Shown here: piece after piece, positions 63,980 to 64,000 of the stretch | Numbering within the stretch: position 1 is the stretch's first letter | How the letters are laid out: each line of letters starts with the position of its first letter | DNA from: Arthrobacter citreus | GTDB taxonomy: Bacteria > Actinomycetota > Actinomycetes > Actinomycetales > Micrococcaceae | Length of the DNA stretch: 64,000 nucleotides | Direction: 5' to 3' | Assembly (NCBI RefSeq): GCF_009192745.1 | Contig: NZ_VTFV01000008.1 | Location: 17,310-81,309, forward strand | Notes under the pieces: generated by a model | The model's database searches: none | Told to the model about the DNA's origin: nothing | Seen by the model: only the letters and a program-made list of their open reading frames with translations | Program-made: the position numbers and the translations under genes

Positions 63980-64000
63980 AACCCCCGACCCCCGCGGGGG

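Overview
The window is a stretch of high-GC actinobacterial chromosome. The gene content (paired small cold-shock genes, LutABC plus LldP lactate module, glutaminase-STAS-cNMP fusion, PotABCD with PuuB-type oxidoreductases) and codon use are most like Arthrobacter sensu lato (Micrococcaceae). That assignment is inference, because no rRNA is present. There are about 55 protein genes. I see no tRNA, rRNA, transposase, prophage or CRISPR array.

Layout. 1-17 kb is mixed housekeeping and stress: a catalase cut by the window edge, a flavin-binding PPOX protein, a cyclic-nucleotide-type phosphoesterase, a DoxX-like membrane protein, two zinc alcohol dehydrogenases, a YchJ protein, a membrane Ser/Thr kinase, an Nramp-like transporter lacking the canonical metal motifs, a PIN protein with a tiny partner, two near-identical cold-shock genes, the glutaminase fusion, a DUF421 protein, a thioesterase, a luciferase-like oxidoreductase, an SRPBCC protein and a DUF72 protein. 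17-40 kb is a large amine (polyamine) uptake and catabolism region: a PotABCD-type ABC transporter; an Lrp regulator coupled to an aminotransferase and a PuuB-like oxidase; PucR divergent from malonate-semialdehyde dehydrogenase and a second aminotransferase (a beta-alanine-type branch); then a coupled operon of amidohydrolase, second PuuB-like oxidase, cupin, aminoaldehyde dehydrogenase and carbon-nitrogen hydrolase; then L-lactate dehydrogenase, a GntR regulator, gamma-glutamyltransferase and a DUF1275 protein. The parts fit a scheme in which imported polyamine is oxidised or transaminated to aldehydes, these to amino acids, and the three-carbon part leaves through malonate semialdehyde.

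40.6-49.4 kb looks aromatic and one-carbon: HpaH/HpaI, an alpha/beta hydrolase, a TPM-domain protein, a MetF-like reductase, an orphan NitT/TauT-type binding protein, and a strong homologue of LigM, the tetrahydrofolate-dependent aryl O-demethylase. A pair of inverted operator-like sites lies between the last two.

49.5-60.6 kb is lactate use: LutABC divergent from the LldP permease, the GntR regulator LldR, a two-component system, and a large FAD/Fe-S D-lactate dehydrogenase. Four copies of the palindrome TGGTCWGACCA lie in this region: three between lutA and lldP, and one overlapping the stop codon of the response regulator just upstream of the D-lactate dehydrogenase. 60.7-64 kb holds a lipoprotein with a degenerate NlpC/P60-like domain, a ROK regulator with an inverted repeat at its start codon, and a ferric-type ABC binding protein. 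The rest of that transporter would lie beyond the edge.

Non-coding structure includes a dispersed palindrome family of about 56-60 bp (four clear copies plus one relative, each just 3' of a gene), a 41-bp tandem repeat before the histidine kinase, and conserved leaders and terminator cores shared by the two csp genes.
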